Origin: Tigriopus japonicus
Lineage: Eukaryota > Arthropoda > Copepoda > Harpacticoida > Harpacticidae
Length of the DNA stretch: 64,000 nt
Direction: 5' to 3'
Assembly (NCBI GenBank): GCA_010645155.1
Contig: CM021322.1
Span: forward strand, 11,743,841 to 11,807,840
The first letter of the stretch is position 1; each line of letters opens with the position of its first letter. A program made the translations under genes and the position numbers. This document shows, piece by piece, positions 1 through 11,000 of the stretch. Below the pieces are notes generated by a model. That model was not told where the DNA came from, did no database searches, and saw only the letters and a program-made list of their open reading frames with translations.

Positions 1-370
1 AATGCATCTATTACCCCCTATAAATATCTATGTCTCCAAGTCAATAAACAACTAGTCATTCACAACACTCGGTCATGCTACAGTATATAAACTCCTATCA
101 AAATGAATAAAGTATCTAGTCAGCAACCACACTCCAACCATGTTACAATCCACTTCGATCTCGACCCGAAAAAAATCAAATCCCTTTGTGGCTGAATTTT
201 CCATCAGTCCATTTGGGCGAAGCTGCACACGATGGTATTATTTTTCCCACAAAAGTATTTTCAGAAATTCAAGATGTTTTACTTTATGCAACGAAGGCAA
301 CAAATTTCGGCCTTTTTGTGTTTTATCTCACTGTCCTTTCTTTTTTTCCAGGAAGCGTCTTCATCTATTG

Positions 371-579
371 CAAGGGTCGGCAACCGTTTTTAACAAACAG
401 AAGTTGGTAGAAGTTGTTAGGTTCAGGGGCCCACAAATGAACGATCAAAGAGCTTTGGACACACGAGCACAATACTATGGATGGCTCGCAGGCCCACTAT
501 TTTGGACTTTCCCCATGGCCCACCAAAGGCCACCCTTGGGCCCACATTTGGGCCGTGGCCCACCGGTTGCCGACCCCTG
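371..579. mobile_element. Miniature hAT-type element (209 bp)
   Basis: The left end reads CAAGGGTCGGCAACCG and the right end, reverse-complemented, reads CAGGGGTCGGCAACCG, so the terminal inverted repeats differ at one base. The direct repeat ATCTATTG lies on both sides (363-370 and 580-587), an 8-bp target-site duplication. CAGGGGTCGGCAAC-type ends with 8-bp duplications are the hallmark of hAT elements. The interior has no transposase-like frame and is rich in GGGCCCA-type words. A decayed relative lies at 53534-53711 in the same orientation. Confidence 0.85.
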
Positions 580-587
580 ATCTATTG

Positions 588-1514
588 CAATGCGGTGTCC
601 TTCACAATGTCAAGTGTGTGAACAATGGAATCCCAAACTTGGGCGTGTGGAACTAATTGAGAGATTAAAGTTATTTTTCTAAGTGTTTTTTTTTTTTGCG
701 AATCGAAATTTAACAAACATGGGTTCAAATAAATCCATACTGCCCAAATTCATATGATTGTTTGCATGGGTTCTTTCTTGATATTGTCAACCAAACAAGG
801 CACAAAATTTGAGCGTTCCAATATTTCAGATAGAAATAGAAATAACAACTAAATGATTTACATGCGTACATCATTCGTTAGTTATTGCAAAGAATTCTAA
901 AGTACGTGCACGTTTAGTTGCATCTAAAACACAAAAAAAGATGTGAAGGAAAGAGATGGTTTGAACATTGCATGTGTCTTCATAAAAGCGATGGTCAGAT
1001 GTTTTTCCCCTCAGTTTTCATATCATTCTGGGTATTCCATTGATTTATTTTTAAACAAAACGGCAAACCGTCAAACTCGTGACCAAAATACTCTCCATTG
1101 GGACTTCCTTGGATTAACGGATTTCTTGAGTAATCCATTGGAAATGGATAAATCCGTCAATTATTTTTGACAGATGGATTAATCGAACAAAGTCAAAAAC
1201 GGGGTTTTCCATTTTCTTGTGTTTTTTTCTCAAGTTACAAAATTTCCCCGAAAAGGTTTCAAATGAAGATTCCAAAAGACCTATTGCTCAGGAGGACCTT
1301 TAATGACTCAGTACGCGACTAAAAAAATCATTTCAAGTTTCTAGACAAATTCCCAAAAACGAGAAAAATGTGATTCGGACTCAGGAAACCAAGAGGAACA
1401 ACTTTGATTTACTGAGTTTCTCAAAGTCAGGTCTGGATTAAAAGTTAAATACCTAAAAACCTATTAAATAAATTATTTTATGAAAATCTAGTCACTACAC
1501 TTTTAGAGCAGGTT
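588..1514. other. Non-coding, no recognisable feature
   Basis: This AT-rich stretch contains only short open frames with no recognisable protein character. I see no RNA gene or repeat structure in it beyond homopolymer runs. Confidence 0.5.
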
Positions 1515-1830
1515 TAGATGTATGTATGTATGTATGTATGTATGTATGTATGTATGTATGTATTTTGATGTAAGTGCTGATACACTTTTAAAGTAAAATT
1601 GAGAGAACCAATACAAAGAAACAAAAGCTCGTAGACCAAAGGCCTCACACGGAGTCTCAGATTGGGAGGGTTGACACAAAATGTTTTATTCCTCTCTTGA
1701 AGGTTGACGGGTTCTGTTCTTGTCTGATTTCTACAGGCAGCTTATTCCAGACCATTATGGCCTTTATCTCAAAAGCATTGCTGTTGCTCGTGCAAAAGAT
1801 ACCTTTTGAATCGAAATTGCTTGAAAATAT
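1515..1830 (-). mobile_element. LINE 3' end fragment with simple-repeat tail
   Basis: Read on the minus strand, 1640-1770 encodes WNKLPVEIRQ followed by FKRGIKHFV. This is the typical last segment of a non-LTR retrotransposon ORF2 of the CR1/Jockey kind, where a tryptophan-asparagine-leucine-proline motif precedes a phenylalanine-lysine-rich tail. About 80 bp of 3' UTR follow, ending in the tetranucleotide tail described in the next entry. The copy is 5'-truncated and dead. The assignment is by motif only; the exact clade is not clear. Confidence 0.6.
1518..1561. repeat. (ATGT)n microsatellite, probably a LINE tail
   Basis: About eleven perfect copies of a TATG tetranucleotide. Its position directly 3' of the minus-strand LINE fragment suggests it began as the retrotransposon's simple-sequence 3' tail rather than as an independent microsatellite. 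Confidence 0.9.
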
Positions 1831-2979
1831 GTTGCTCAGCTGCTGAGTTATATGAGTTTAACCGGTTCATTTTTGGCCCGAAAAAGCGAAAAAACGTTCC
1901 GGGTATATCAAAATTCAAATTCCCAAGCAAATGATATCAATTTTTGATGTCACAAAAAAAAAAATCTTCATTCTTCGGTGCTTATTGTAACATTTAAAAA
2001 TAACATTTATTAAAACTGAATATACACCAAAAATGCATATTTTTGAAAAACTATGTTTCCATTGATTACAGTACATTTGGTTAGGTTTACAAATGAAAAT
2101 TGAAAAAAAAATTGTTGAACAGATGTGTCTTTTCACCGCTCCATTTTCCATTCACATGACTAGTCATGTGAAGCCGTTATGTTATTCCATATTTTATGGT
2201 ATCTTAATTTCAAAAATATTTTTTAGGTGCATTTTTAAAAATTTTCATTACTCTCCCAACTAAAGATGGGTAGACTATGCTTTAAAAAATATTTTAAACA
2301 TGAACTATTTCTCAATTCACTATTTATGGTAAATCGTAGAGCTTTTAACATAACTTTAAACTTAAGAAAGAAAAAAAGTTTTGTGAACTTATTTTAAATG
2401 ACCTCACTATCATTATACCAAAAACTTTGGTTTTAATTGGTTTATCAATCGTTTTAAAACTAATCCAATTGGTAGATTTATCCGTGTTAATCTTGTTAGA
2501 TTACCCCTTAATCCATTCTTTTGAAATTTGGATTAATCCAGGAGGCCCTACTTTTTATCGTTTCGCGATCACTGATCAAATCTAAAGTAACCGCTGACGA
2601 TTTGCAAAGTTGCCCTCCGAATTTTGTCAAATTGCCTTTTCTGAAAATAATATGGAGATTGAAGCGACAAAATAAAGGGCTCATTTTACATTCGAATAAC
2701 TGAGAGAACGGTACTTGTGTTTCCGATTTCTTATGTTCCCCATTTTCGCCTTTTCTTTCAGCTTATCCGACAATGATTCAAAAGTGAAACTGAAGCATCT
2801 CCCAAAACCAATGTACCTCTGGACCCTGTTTTTCGACTGCAAAATCTTACTATAGAAACACAACCGGTTTGGGTGAAATTTCTATTCATCCTTGAGACTG
2901 ACCCAGTGGGTTAGTGTTTAAGAGATGAATACCACTCACTGCCCTTTGGAAACTTGTTCGCGGACCCACATTTCTACAG
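1831..2979. other. AT-rich spacer upstream of spermine synthase
   Basis: No convincing coding exon or RNA gene is visible. The stretch presumably carries the promoter and any 5' non-coding exon of the spermine synthase gene. A splice acceptor-like CTACAG at 2974-2979 marks the start of the first exon-like block downstream. Confidence 0.4.
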
Positions 2980-3159
2980 CTCGTGGCCTGCCAGCAACAG
3001 GGTGAGGTCATTCATGGACAGAGGGCATTTTCAGACAGATCATCATCGGGAAGATCACTCGATTATGTAACCGACAGTGCTTCTCCATCAGCTGATGAGT
3101 GGACCGACAGAAGCTCGGGACGCTTGTTCGAATCATCACGTGGTTTCATCCGACACAAA
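2980..3159 (+). other. Possible N-terminal extension or 5' UTR of SMS exon
   Basis: The reading frame of the first SMS exon runs open upstream from 3160 to a CTACAG acceptor ending at 2979. It would encode a Ser/Asp-rich, unstructured stretch (for example SDRSSSGRSLDYV). No in-frame ATG lies in this block, so it is either 5' UTR or the 3' part of an exon joined to an unseen upstream coding exon in phase 0. Confidence 0.4.
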
Positions 3160-4643
3160 ATGCCCTCTCAAATTCAAACCTACATGTTGGATTATCGCTT
3201 GGATGTGTATCTCGGCGATGACCAATTGAAAGCGTTGGTGATTCAACCTCTGCAAAAAGTGCTCCAATCCACATTGATCGAGGTCAGTGTCCGACATCGT
3301 GCCCAGGATGTGTCCAAGAGCTTTTGTCTTGAGGCCGAAGAGGTCGATTTGTCGCTATGGATTAAGATGTACAACAAGAAGTTGCCCGAGGATCAACATG
3401 TTCTTCTAACCATCACTGTTGAGCTTCCCCTGTAAGTGTTCCACAACATGACACCATGACTATTGTCCGTCTCAATTCTCAATATGAGCTTTTTGAAATT
3501 TTTAGATGTGATTAATTTTTTCAGAGAAGTTGAAGAAAGCCTTAGCCTTGAGGATGGGTTGAGTCTGGAAGAAGCTTTGAAAGCTGCTTTGACACTAAAC
3601 TTTTCCGAGGGATCTGGCTCTTTCTTTCCCGCCATTAAGAGAACATTGAAGGATTCGCCTTATTTGAGATCTTCAGGTAAACCTGCGTTTGATCTGATTG
3701 GTTTGCCATGTTGAGCTCCAAAATGTTTTACGCTTACTTTTGCTTTTACTTGTAGACAACCGTCTGATGGAGTACAAATTTGAAAAGGTCTTGTTCAGTG
3801 ACCAATCTCCTTACCAGTTTGTTCAAATTGTGGACACCCTCGATTTTGGACCTTTGCTAATTTTGGATGGGTATGCCAACTATGCCGAGTCTGACAAGGA
3901 AACTTATACCCATATGCTCATGAACCTTCCGCACGAGGATTACAGTGTAAAAGCTAAACAGGACTACTGACCATTGGAATTTACTAGAAAGAAACAGTTT
4001 GTCGACTTTTAGGGCAAAGAAGTTCTAATCTTGGGAGGAGGAGATGGCGCGCTGATTCAAGAGCTTTTTGCGCTGCAAAATCCGCCATCTTTCGTGACTA
4101 TGGTGGACATTGACGCTATGGTTATGGATGCGTGTAACAAATTCATGCCCAATGTGTGTGGAAAGTTTCTGGAGCGATCCAATTGGGAAGGGCCCAATCA
4201 CAAGATCATTGCCGGAGATGCCATTGCTTTCATGAAGGATTGTTTGGTAAGAACTTTGAAGTCTTTGAAGAATCTTATTCTCTTCAGGAGAGTAATTTGT
4301 CTTGACACAAAAACTTGCCTACCTCTTACAGAGTGGGTCACAGAAATTTGATTACATCTTTGGTGACCTCACGGACACACCCGTGTCGACCACTCCACGA
4401 GACGATTCCGTTTGGGCGTTCCTCAAGATGATCTTGGAAATGGGTGTGAACCTCTTGAAGCCAAACACGGGGAAATATCTCACGCATTGTAACGGCATAT
4501 GCGTTCCACAATCTTTAGATGCTTACGAGAAAGTGCTGAAGAATTTGGCCAACGGGTCTTGCTCTTTTACCAAATCAACCCGTTACGTTCACTCGTTTTA
4601 TGAAACGTGGACTTACTATCAAATCACGAGAATTGAAAAATAA
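3160..4643 (+). CDS. SMS: Spermine synthase (5 exons)
   Basis: Transfers aminopropyl from decarboxylated S-adenosylmethionine to spermidine to make spermine. Exons: 3160-3431, 3525-3676, 3756-3946, 4013-4246, 4332-4643. All junctions are GT/AG with matching phase, giving 386 residues against about 366 in human. The divergent N-terminal dimerisation domain covers residues 1-140. The small beta domain follows (EYKFEKVLFSDQSPYQ, then ESDKETYTHMLM). The Rossmann core starts LILGGGDG near residue 210, with VDID as the next strand. The loop GDLTDTPVST near residue 295 carries the Asp equivalent to the catalytic Asp of human SMS. The start at 3160 is chosen because MPSQIQTYMLDYRLD aligns with the SMS N-terminus; the frame stays open upstream to an acceptor at 2980, so a longer form is possible. 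The spermine-type N-domain and SPYQ region argue against spermidine synthase. Confidence 0.93.
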
Positions 4644-4644
4644 A
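4639..4644 (+). promoter_or_regulatory. AATAAA overlapping the SMS stop codon
   Basis: A canonical polyadenylation hexamer overlaps the TAA stop of spermine synthase, which would give a very short 3' UTR. Variant hexamers further down could be used instead. Confidence 0.4.
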
Positions 4645-5019
4645 CGAAGGAAAGACTGCCCACTTTCTAAATTCAACTTGTTCAAAAGGATTTTGAAATG
4701 AGACTTCTTTATATTGGACAAAAATGTTGAATGTGGTTGCTGGAAATTTCAAACTTAATGGTCCTCTTTGGACAGAATCGTCAATAAGGGAATGTTTCAA
4801 TGGTGGAAAAAGTGAGATTTTCGTTTTGTTATTAGACGGAAACACATCTGAACCCACCCAGCTATGATTGGTCTAATACGTTCAAATTAAAGAAAAGCTA
4901 TCCATCGACGGATTTATGGGTAAATATATTTTTTTATTTTTTCATTTTTTTGCGGATTTTTTATTACCGCTACAAGGAATGCGATTCCCTGTAAATTGAA
5001 GGATTTCTCCCGACAGCTT
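4645..5019. other. Intergenic spacer
   Basis: AT-rich sequence downstream of spermine synthase. I see no gene or structured repeat. Confidence 0.4.
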
Positions 5020-5125
5020 CAATCCGACCCCCAACAGGATTCGAACCTTCGCCGTCTGGGGAAGCACTTACACTCGGCACTTTTAAGAACGCGCTAGTAC
5101 GCGTGGCCACTCTGGCTTCCTTATA
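5020..5125 (-). repeat. tRNA-like sequence (Leu/Ser type), SINE head or tRNA pseudogene
   Basis: On the minus strand there is GAGTGGCC (A-box-like), then a stem-loop whose 7-base loop CTTAAAA would present a UAA anticodon, then a long variable region and a B box GGTTCGAATCC. The order and spacing fit a class II (Leu/Ser) tRNA. However, the outer acceptor-stem strands pair poorly, so this looks like a tRNA-derived SINE head or a decayed tRNA-Leu(UAA) copy rather than a working gene. Confidence 0.4.
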
Positions 5126-5682
5126 AAATCTCCTAACAAAATCAGTAAATTTTTTAAATCAAAGAATTAATCAATTTTCCTGAGGCTTGACCTATACGGT
5201 TTTTAGCCCATCAAATACATCAAACATTTATGAGGTATTCAAGAGGTCAAAAAGTCGCTTTGATTTAAACTTTGGCGGGTATTTTTTGGAAATAAGTCAG
5301 AAAAAAACTGTTTTTCCACTGAAATAGAAAAATAGCCAAAGAATTGGAAAAATCTATGGAGTGTTTCCAAAAGTAAAACAAAAAAAACTTTAAAAAACGT
5401 AATCCAATATCCATAAAAAATAAAAGAACATGCAAGTTCAGATTTGAATTTTGTGGATTATTCACTGGATATGAATATTAGCCAAACAATCCTGCACCCA
5501 CCTGATCTAAAACAACAAAAATCTGAACTATTCTCCTTTATCGATTATTCAGTCATGCATTTATACCGCATTCCCAATGAGTGTGGAGCGAGACCGCCTA
5601 AAACTTCTCCGTAATATATGATCGAACCTTCAAAAACAAGTGATGCAATCTTCCTGAAACTTCTCAGTGATCTATTGGCACC
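5126..5682. other. Intergenic spacer, promoter side of the lectin-like gene
   Basis: AT-rich, without a coding signal. It presumably contains the promoter of the gene starting at 5683; no clear core-promoter motif stands out. Confidence 0.35.
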
Positions 5683-6909
5683 ATGACAAGCGTATATTCC
5701 TTCACCTTCGCATTTATTTCCATGTCCTTTTGTGCCAATGTGTTAACTCACATGGATTATAGCAAGGCCTTTCCACAAGGGGAAACCCTGTGTGCTCTCA
5801 GGTGTCACCTGGATCGAGATTGCGCTCAATACCTTTTTATGGTGGAGAACCATTCAACGGCAAATATCGAATCAGCCGAGGAATGTATCATTCTCGTCAA
5901 GAGGAGGGAACTTGTCCCGGTTCGTGGAGCTCCTTTCGGTATGGCCCTCAAAACTATCGTCAGCATCAACAATATCATTTATTTCATACCGACCGTTTTA
6001 AGTAAGGATACCATTCAAACCATGGCTTGGGCCGCAGGTTTCAACAGATCAGTCACAGTTGATTCCGATACGATCTTCTTGAAGGAGATTGTTTCTAATG
6101 ACAGCTATGATGAAGCCATGCTTACCTGCTTATCATTTGGAGGCATACTACCCATGGAGGATACCGACGAGTTCGTGGATCAAATGTCCATATTAGCTGA
6201 AGACTCTCGCACCCCACGATTCATATCCATGGCTAAAGAAGTGTCGCCAAAGAATGGGTTCAAGTCTTTGGTTTGGATGTTAGGTAAACATATTTGGAAT
6301 GAGGGAGAGGATATCGCAAAGTGTTCCAATTGTCAGAACTGGATCTTCAAAGGGAATGGGCGTCAAGTCGCCACGATCAATCCAATCAACAAAATGTACG
6401 AAAGCATTTTGCCCGATGAACGTCGACCCAAGTATTTTTGCCAATACATGGGTCCCAACTTAGCCACTCATAAGCGGGTTTTGGTCAGTTCCACCAATAG
6501 CCTGGTGACTCCAGCAGAACGGGCTGTGGATGGAAATCCCTTTCAAGATCAACGATTCTGGCACTCAGGTGCCAAAGCACCCAAAGGAGAGTGGCTCTCC
6601 ATTGATCTTGGAAAAGAGTTTTGGATCTCAAGTGTTTTGTTCTTGGGCAGATTGGATGCCTTCTCCTCTCGAAATCAAATGATCCGAGTTTGGATTGGCG
6701 GTCCAGAGCCAAAAGAGGGCGTTGATTTGGACACCAAAGGGAGAAGGCTGTGTGGTCTTTACCCTTTTCGACAATATGATGCTCAATTGAGCGGGGTAAC
6801 GTGCCCAACTCTCATTTGGGGGCGATTTGTCACAATGCTCAACTCCCCAGTTGACAAATTTCTTCAGTTTAATGAGGTGTCCATTTATGGTCTGCCAATC
6901 GAAATGTAA
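5683..6909 (+). CDS. Secreted lectin-like protein: Cys-rich, C-type-lectin-like and F5/8C-like domains
   Basis: An intronless frame of 408 residues beginning with a hydrophobic signal peptide (about residues 1-20), so probably secreted. Residues 34-72 hold four cysteines (37, 41, 47, 68) in a PAN/apple-like spacing. Residues 130-255 look like a C-type-lectin fold: ALTCL..GG early, a WML...W core, QNW, and a final FCQ, with cysteines 149, 214, 217 and 253. The classical calcium-binding EPN/QPD triplet is not seen. Residues 260-405 resemble a discoidin/F5/8C or fucolectin-type domain: AVDGNP, WLSIDLGKEFWISSV, RNQMIRVWIG, GRFVTML and FNEVSIYG, with cysteines 357 and 374. Such multi-domain secreted proteins are common in arthropod recognition and immunity, but the ligand here is unknown. 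ATTAAA at 7051-7056 could serve polyadenylation. The gene lies between SMS and the photolyase with no sign of a functional link. Confidence 0.8.
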   Translation: MTSVYSFTFAFISMSFCANVLTHMDYSKAFPQGETLCALRCHLDRDCAQYLFMVENHSTANIESAEECIILVKRRELVPVRGAPFGMALKTIVSINNIIYFIPTVLSKDTIQTMAWAAGFNRSVTVDSDTIFLKEIVSNDSYDEAMLTCLSFGGILPMEDTDEFVDQMSILAEDSRTPRFISMAKEVSPKNGFKSLVWMLGKHIWNEGEDIAKCSNCQNWIFKGNGRQVATINPINKMYESILPDERRPKYFCQYMGPNLATHKRVLVSSTNSLVTPAERAVDGNPFQDQRFWHSGAKAPKGEWLSIDLGKEFWISSVLFLGRLDAFSSRNQMIRVWIGGPEPKEGVDLDTKGRRLCGLYPFRQYDAQLSGVTCPTLIWGRFVTMLNSPVDKFLQFNEVSIYGLPIEM

Positions 6910-8077
6910 CGTAGCACAAACATCGATTTGGCCAAGTGTCAATTCAGATTTCAATTCAGAATCGCTGATTACGTTTAAAAGAGTGATGTGATGTAACTTT
7001 TTCTATGACTTTCACACAACACATTTTGGTCAAGATGAATGTAAAAATTCATTAAAATTGGTGGGTTGTGGGAGTGTGTGGGTGTTTGTCCTTTTTTCTG
7101 ATTCTTTTTTTACTTCAAACTTAATTGCTAATCCTTCAGCCAAAACTCAATGCGCCTTTGATGCGCTGAGTACCTAGACCTTTCTTCTTTGTTTTTTTTG
7201 TTCCTTATCGTTTCATTCGTCTTATTGCAAATAAAGTTCTTCATAACGTAACATAAAAATTCAACAAACGACGAGGGTAGCAACAAAAATGATGATTTCC
7301 AATAAAACACATCAAAATTGGTGATTTTTTGCAAACGCAATCGTGCATGTGCTCATGTACCGAGTGTGACGTGTTTCAACTCTAAGTTCAATCGAATATC
7401 GAAGTAAAAAACTAGGCCATGTGGTAGATATGTATCATCGCAAGAGAGCCTAAAGTGAATTTGATTCATTTTTTGACATATCGCTAAAAGTTGAGTTCTT
7501 CGCTCCAAGATGATAGGCTTAACTGAATAAGTCTACCGAACGATGACGATGATACGAACAACAGGGCCAAGAAAAAATCTGATCGTGTGTTTTGCTCGAT
7601 TTCTCAATTGAGATCAATGTCAGACGTCGAGGAGACATTGAATTTGTGGTCCAAAAATACAAATGGAACCTGGAAATAGAAAAGATAGGCAAAATAACGA
7701 GCAAAATTTAGCTGAGAACTAGATATCCACTCGGAGAATGGTCCTTGGAGATCAAAGAAGGCGAGGGAAACTCATGATTAAAATCGTGGAAGGGGATGGG
7801 CATTCATGATCGATTCATGATCGATCAATGGCATTTAAACGCAAACCAAACGGGTAGTTTGTTCCTATCCACGATGACACTTTTGGTTAAAAGGGACATC
7901 GGAAATAAAAAAGGCCTACTTTTTCCCTCACCATGTACCTCGCAATATTTTCACTTCCTCTTTACGCAACCTCGTGAATCGGGACAAAACCAAAACATTT
8001 GCGCCAAATACTTGAATCCATCTTCAGGATTGTGTAGGCCGTGGTTCAATTATCCTGAAGTCACGGAGGGCGAAACC
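6910..8077. other. Intergenic spacer and photolyase 5' region
   Basis: Contains the 3' end of the preceding gene and the upstream region of the photolyase. The photolyase frame is open back to an ATG at 7796, but that extension lacks photolyase-like sequence, so it is treated as 5' leader. No other gene is seen. Confidence 0.45.
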
Positions 8078-11000
8078 ATGAAGAAGGGTCAAAAGGACAC
8101 GCCCCCGGCCGCTAAAAAGGCGCGCACCGAGCCCACAACCTCAAGCGAAAAAGGGGGCTCGACTTCGAATTCCGACGGTGGAATCCAGGTTGAACTCGAA
8201 CGGACCCGTTTCAAAACGGCCAAAGACGTGTCTCACTTCGATTTGAACTTGAAACGCGTTCGGCGACTTCCGGGAGGTCCATTGCAGTCCGGGAACGACT
8301 GGCCGAATCTGGACGCCCAATCGGGGGCCGTGGTTTATTGGATGTCGCGCGATCAACGGGTTCAGGATAATTGGGCTTTGCTCTTTGGGCAGAGATTGGC
8401 TCTGAACCACGCCCTACCTTTGCACGTGGTGTTTTGTCTGGTCCCGCGGTTCTTGGACGCCACTTTGCGCCAATATGATTTTATGATTCGCGGTTTACGA
8501 GAAGTCGAGCGGGAATTGACCGCTCTCCACATTCATTTCCATTTGCTCAAAGGTCCGGCGGTGGAAATGTTGCCCGATTTTCTGAAATCCACGTCCGCCG
8601 GATGTCTGGTCACGGATTTCAGTCCGCTGCGGGTGCCGCGTCAATGGGTGGATCAAGTACGGGCCAAGTTGGACGATGATTTGCCCGTGTTTCAAGTGGA
8701 TGCCCACAATGTGGTTCCGGTGTGGGAAACGTCGGACAAACAGGAATATGCGGCTCGGACGATTCGTAGCAAGATCAACAAGAAACTGGACGAGTTTCTG
8801 ACCGAGTTTCCGCCCGTGATTCGGCATCCTCATTTCAATGCCGCCGATTCCAAACGCGTGGATTGGGAGGGTATCTTCGATGTTTTGCAGGTCGATACCT
8901 CCGTTCAACCGGTCACGAGTTTCACGCCCGGAACTTTGGCGGCCCTGAAGAACTTGGAAGATTTTGCCACCCGCAGAATCAAATCTTACGCCGATAAACG
9001 GAACGATCCCAATGAAGCCGCCTTATCCAATATCTCGCCTTGGGCCCATTTCGGCCAGATTTCGGTTCAAAGGGCGGCCCTGTACGTGAAGAAACACGGT
9101 CGGAACTCGTCGGGCGTGGCTGGATTCGTGGAGGAGGCCATCGTGAGACGCGAGTTGTCCGATAACTTTTGCTATTACCAACCCGATTTATGATAATCTC
9201 AAAGGGGCCTTTGGTTGGGCTAAACAGACCTTGGAGGATCATCGGAATGATCCTCGACCGTATTTGTATGAGCGCTCGGAATTGGAGCGAGCCAAAACGC
9301 ACGATGACTTGTGGAACGCGGCCCAAATTCAAATGGTCAAAGAGGGAAAAATGCACGGTTTTCTAAGGTTGATCGATCAGGTTCAACCGAACTGATCTGA
9401 AATTGAGCCTGTCTTTTTCCATTTTAATGCAGAATGTATTGGGCCAAAAAGATCCTGGAATGGACTGAGAGTCCTGATGAGGCCTTGGCCACGGCCATTT
9501 ATTTGAATGACCGATATCAATTGGATGGACGCGATCCCAATGGTTACGTGGGTTGTATGTGGTCCATTTGTGGGATTCACGACCAAGGATGGGCCGAAAG
9601 GAAGGTCTTTGGCAAAATCCGGTAAGCCCACAGAATTCAAATAAGTAATGGCGGAAACACGCCTGATGACAATCCCCAAGAAGAAGTCTTTCAGTTAAAG
9701 AAAACGTAAATTCACTTGAAAATGACCAAAAAACACTAGCTTGTTTCAGTTTGATCAACGTTCGAGATTTCACAATCCAAAAATTTCCGTCAAATTTTAT
9801 TAGCCCATAAAATGTGCCCTTGTTATTGAAGTTTGAAAAATTGCATTGATAGTTTTTCTGAGAACATGAAGAAAGGTGCAAAACGTTTTGAAAAAAGTAC
9901 TGCTTTCAGCCTTTCCAGGCATTATGTTATCTATGGGTTAGGTAAGGGGGAGTTAATGGCTAGGTTTGGGTTATTCATCCAAAATCTAAATCAAACAATA
10001 ATCCGTCGGAATCAATCCGGATTACTCTAACAAAATGGATTCATTTTAAAATGATTGTAACTAAAGATAGACCAATAAAAAAATCGATGTTTTTGGTTTA
10101 ATGATAACAAGATCATTGGAACGGGACATGTATAAGGTTGCTTCAAGTGAGCGTTTTAAATCATTCCGCGGGCGGCAAAACAGGGCCGTTGGCTATGCTA
10201 CATTGCTCAGCCCATTTTGGCGAATCCAAGTTTTTCCCATTTTAACGAGTATTTGATGATTCTAGGTCCCTGGAAACAATCTAAATTTTACATTTTGACC
10301 CCTTTGCTTTCACTTGGTTGAAAATATGCCCAATTTGTTTGCCAGAAAATGATACAGAAAAGATTAGATCCTAACAGAAAGAAGCATGAAAAAATATTGC
10401 ATTTCTCTGTATGCAAAGTATTTTGAAATATTGAAATGATTCTTTGGAACCCACTGAATAAATCAGCATCTTTAAATTAGTGTTTGGATCACTGTTAAGT
10501 CCTATTTTTGCAATAGCACAAGGCTTGCTTACTTGCTTTTATATCAATCACCCTAATAATATTTTTTGCATATTATTGACCCAATTCCAGCCAAGGTATC
10601 TCTAAGTGAAATACCGATCGTTTCCAGGGACCTAGAATCATCAAATGCACGTTAAAATGGGAAAAACTTGGATTCGCCAAAATGGGCTGAGCAACTCGGC
10701 TCAGCCAACGGCCTTGTTTTGCCGCCCGCGGAATGATTTAAGACGCTCACTTGAAGCAACCTTGTGCATGTCTAACTGTCTTCATCAAAGTTGATGTTTG
10801 AGTAGATTTACGAAATTTTAGCATCAAAACCCCCCATGATGCTTAAATATGGCCTTTTACAGTCTTAAGTTTTGTGACAAGTCTCAAAATTGTATAATTC
10901 TTAAGATCAGACACCGCTTTTCTCAATTCTGAACAAGCTTCTGAAAGCATAATCTACCCTTGTCTAAATTTCGGGTACGGTTAAGAAAAGTATTTTGAAA

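Noticed and set aside
7796..8077. In-frame upstream ATG extending the photolyase by 94 residues
   Set aside because: The extension has no photolyase similarity and odd composition; ATG 8078 has a better context and fits the family start. Not excluded entirely.
8141..8908. Minus-strand frames within photolyase exon 1
   Set aside because: Shadows of a strongly coding plus-strand exon with conserved photolyase motifs.
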